6,306 nucleotides of DNA from positions 1-6,306 of the forward strand of contig JAHDGT010000286.1 in assembly GCA_020631675.1 (NCBI GenBank), written 5' to 3'. Below the pieces are notes generated by a model that saw nothing but the letters and a program-made list of their open reading frames with translations, was not told the origin of the DNA and did not search any database. The stretch comes from Bacteroidota bacterium. Its GTDB lineage: Bacteria; Bacteroidota; Bacteroidia; Chitinophagales; UBA2359. This document shows, one piece after another, positions 6,197 to 6,306 of the stretch. A program made the position numbers and the translations under genes. Every line of letters begins with the position of its first letter. The first letter of the stretch is position 1.

Positions 6197-6306
6197 TAGC
6201 CTCGCCCAGCGCGCGAGGGATAGTAGTGGAAATGAGCCTGTTGGACGCGCCCTGAGCGGCGGCATAAAAAGGCGGCCCAGAGGTAGCCATTTTTATGCCT
6301 GCCAGC
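6197..6306. repeat. GC-rich intergenic block with inverted repeats, possible dispersed element
   Basis: The last 110 bases are clearly GC-richer than the rest of the window and carry two inverted repeats. The first pairs CCTCGC (6200-6205) with GCGAGG (6213-6218). The second is larger: GGCATAAAAA (6261-6270) is the exact reverse complement of TTTTTATGCC (6290-6299); inside it GGC/GCC pair (6271-6273 with 6286-6288, one bulged A), and outside it GGC/GCC pair (6258-6260 with 6301-6303, one bulged T). The block lies upstream of coaBC and runs off the window edge. It may be a dispersed palindromic repeat, a terminator of the preceding - strand gene, or a leader structure for coaBC. The open frame across it joins coaBC but looks non-coding. 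Confidence 0.45.

Noticed and set aside
6182..6265. 28-residue N-terminal extension of CoaBC (start at 6265)
   Set aside because: The residues MPPLRARPTGSF... are Arg/Pro-rich, unlike any CoaC N-terminus, and derive from the GC-rich block; the internal ATG at 6181 gives the normal start and length.

Overview
The window looks like ordinary core chromosome from a member of the Bacteroidota, most likely the Sphingobacteriia (Sphingobacterium/Pedobacter-like). The evidence is the eukaryote-like long HisRS, a DUF4835 gene directly behind coaBC, perfect Bacteroidetes-type -7 boxes (TAnnTTTG) with short A-rich leaders, and no Shine-Dalgarno sequences. The family assignment is inference. The DNA is AT-rich except for a GC-rich block at the right edge.

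Layout, left to right. Positions 1-71 probably hold the 3' end of a + strand gene, followed by a near-perfect palindromic bidirectional terminator (72-122). Facing it on the - strand are a 50-codon gene for a very basic small protein (174-326), hisS (442-1803), and a low-molecular-weight protein-tyrosine phosphatase (1920-2387). A 51-bp divergent intergenic region then leads into a + strand RhlE-like DEAD-box RNA helicase (2439-3842). A perfect 38-bp palindrome (3849-3886) terminates the helicase and also the convergent - strand pair coaBC (4958-6181) and DUF4835 (3911-4921). The right edge (about 6197-6306) is a GC-rich, inverted-repeat-bearing intergenic block upstream of coaBC.

The genes are mostly housekeeping: tRNA charging (HisRS), RNA remodelling (DEAD-box helicase), coenzyme A synthesis (CoaBC), protein dephosphorylation (LMW-PTP) and an exported protein of unknown function (DUF4835). 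They do not form one pathway. coaBC and DUF4835 are likely co-transcribed (36-bp gap). hisS has its own promoter and may read through into the small basic gene, since no terminator is visible between them. No tRNA, rRNA, CRISPR array, insertion sequence or phage gene was recognised, and no gap without a gene exceeds 300 bp. I see no convincing novel multi-gene system. The items most worth a second look are the GC-rich structured block at the right edge, the small basic protein, and the shared design of the two terminators.
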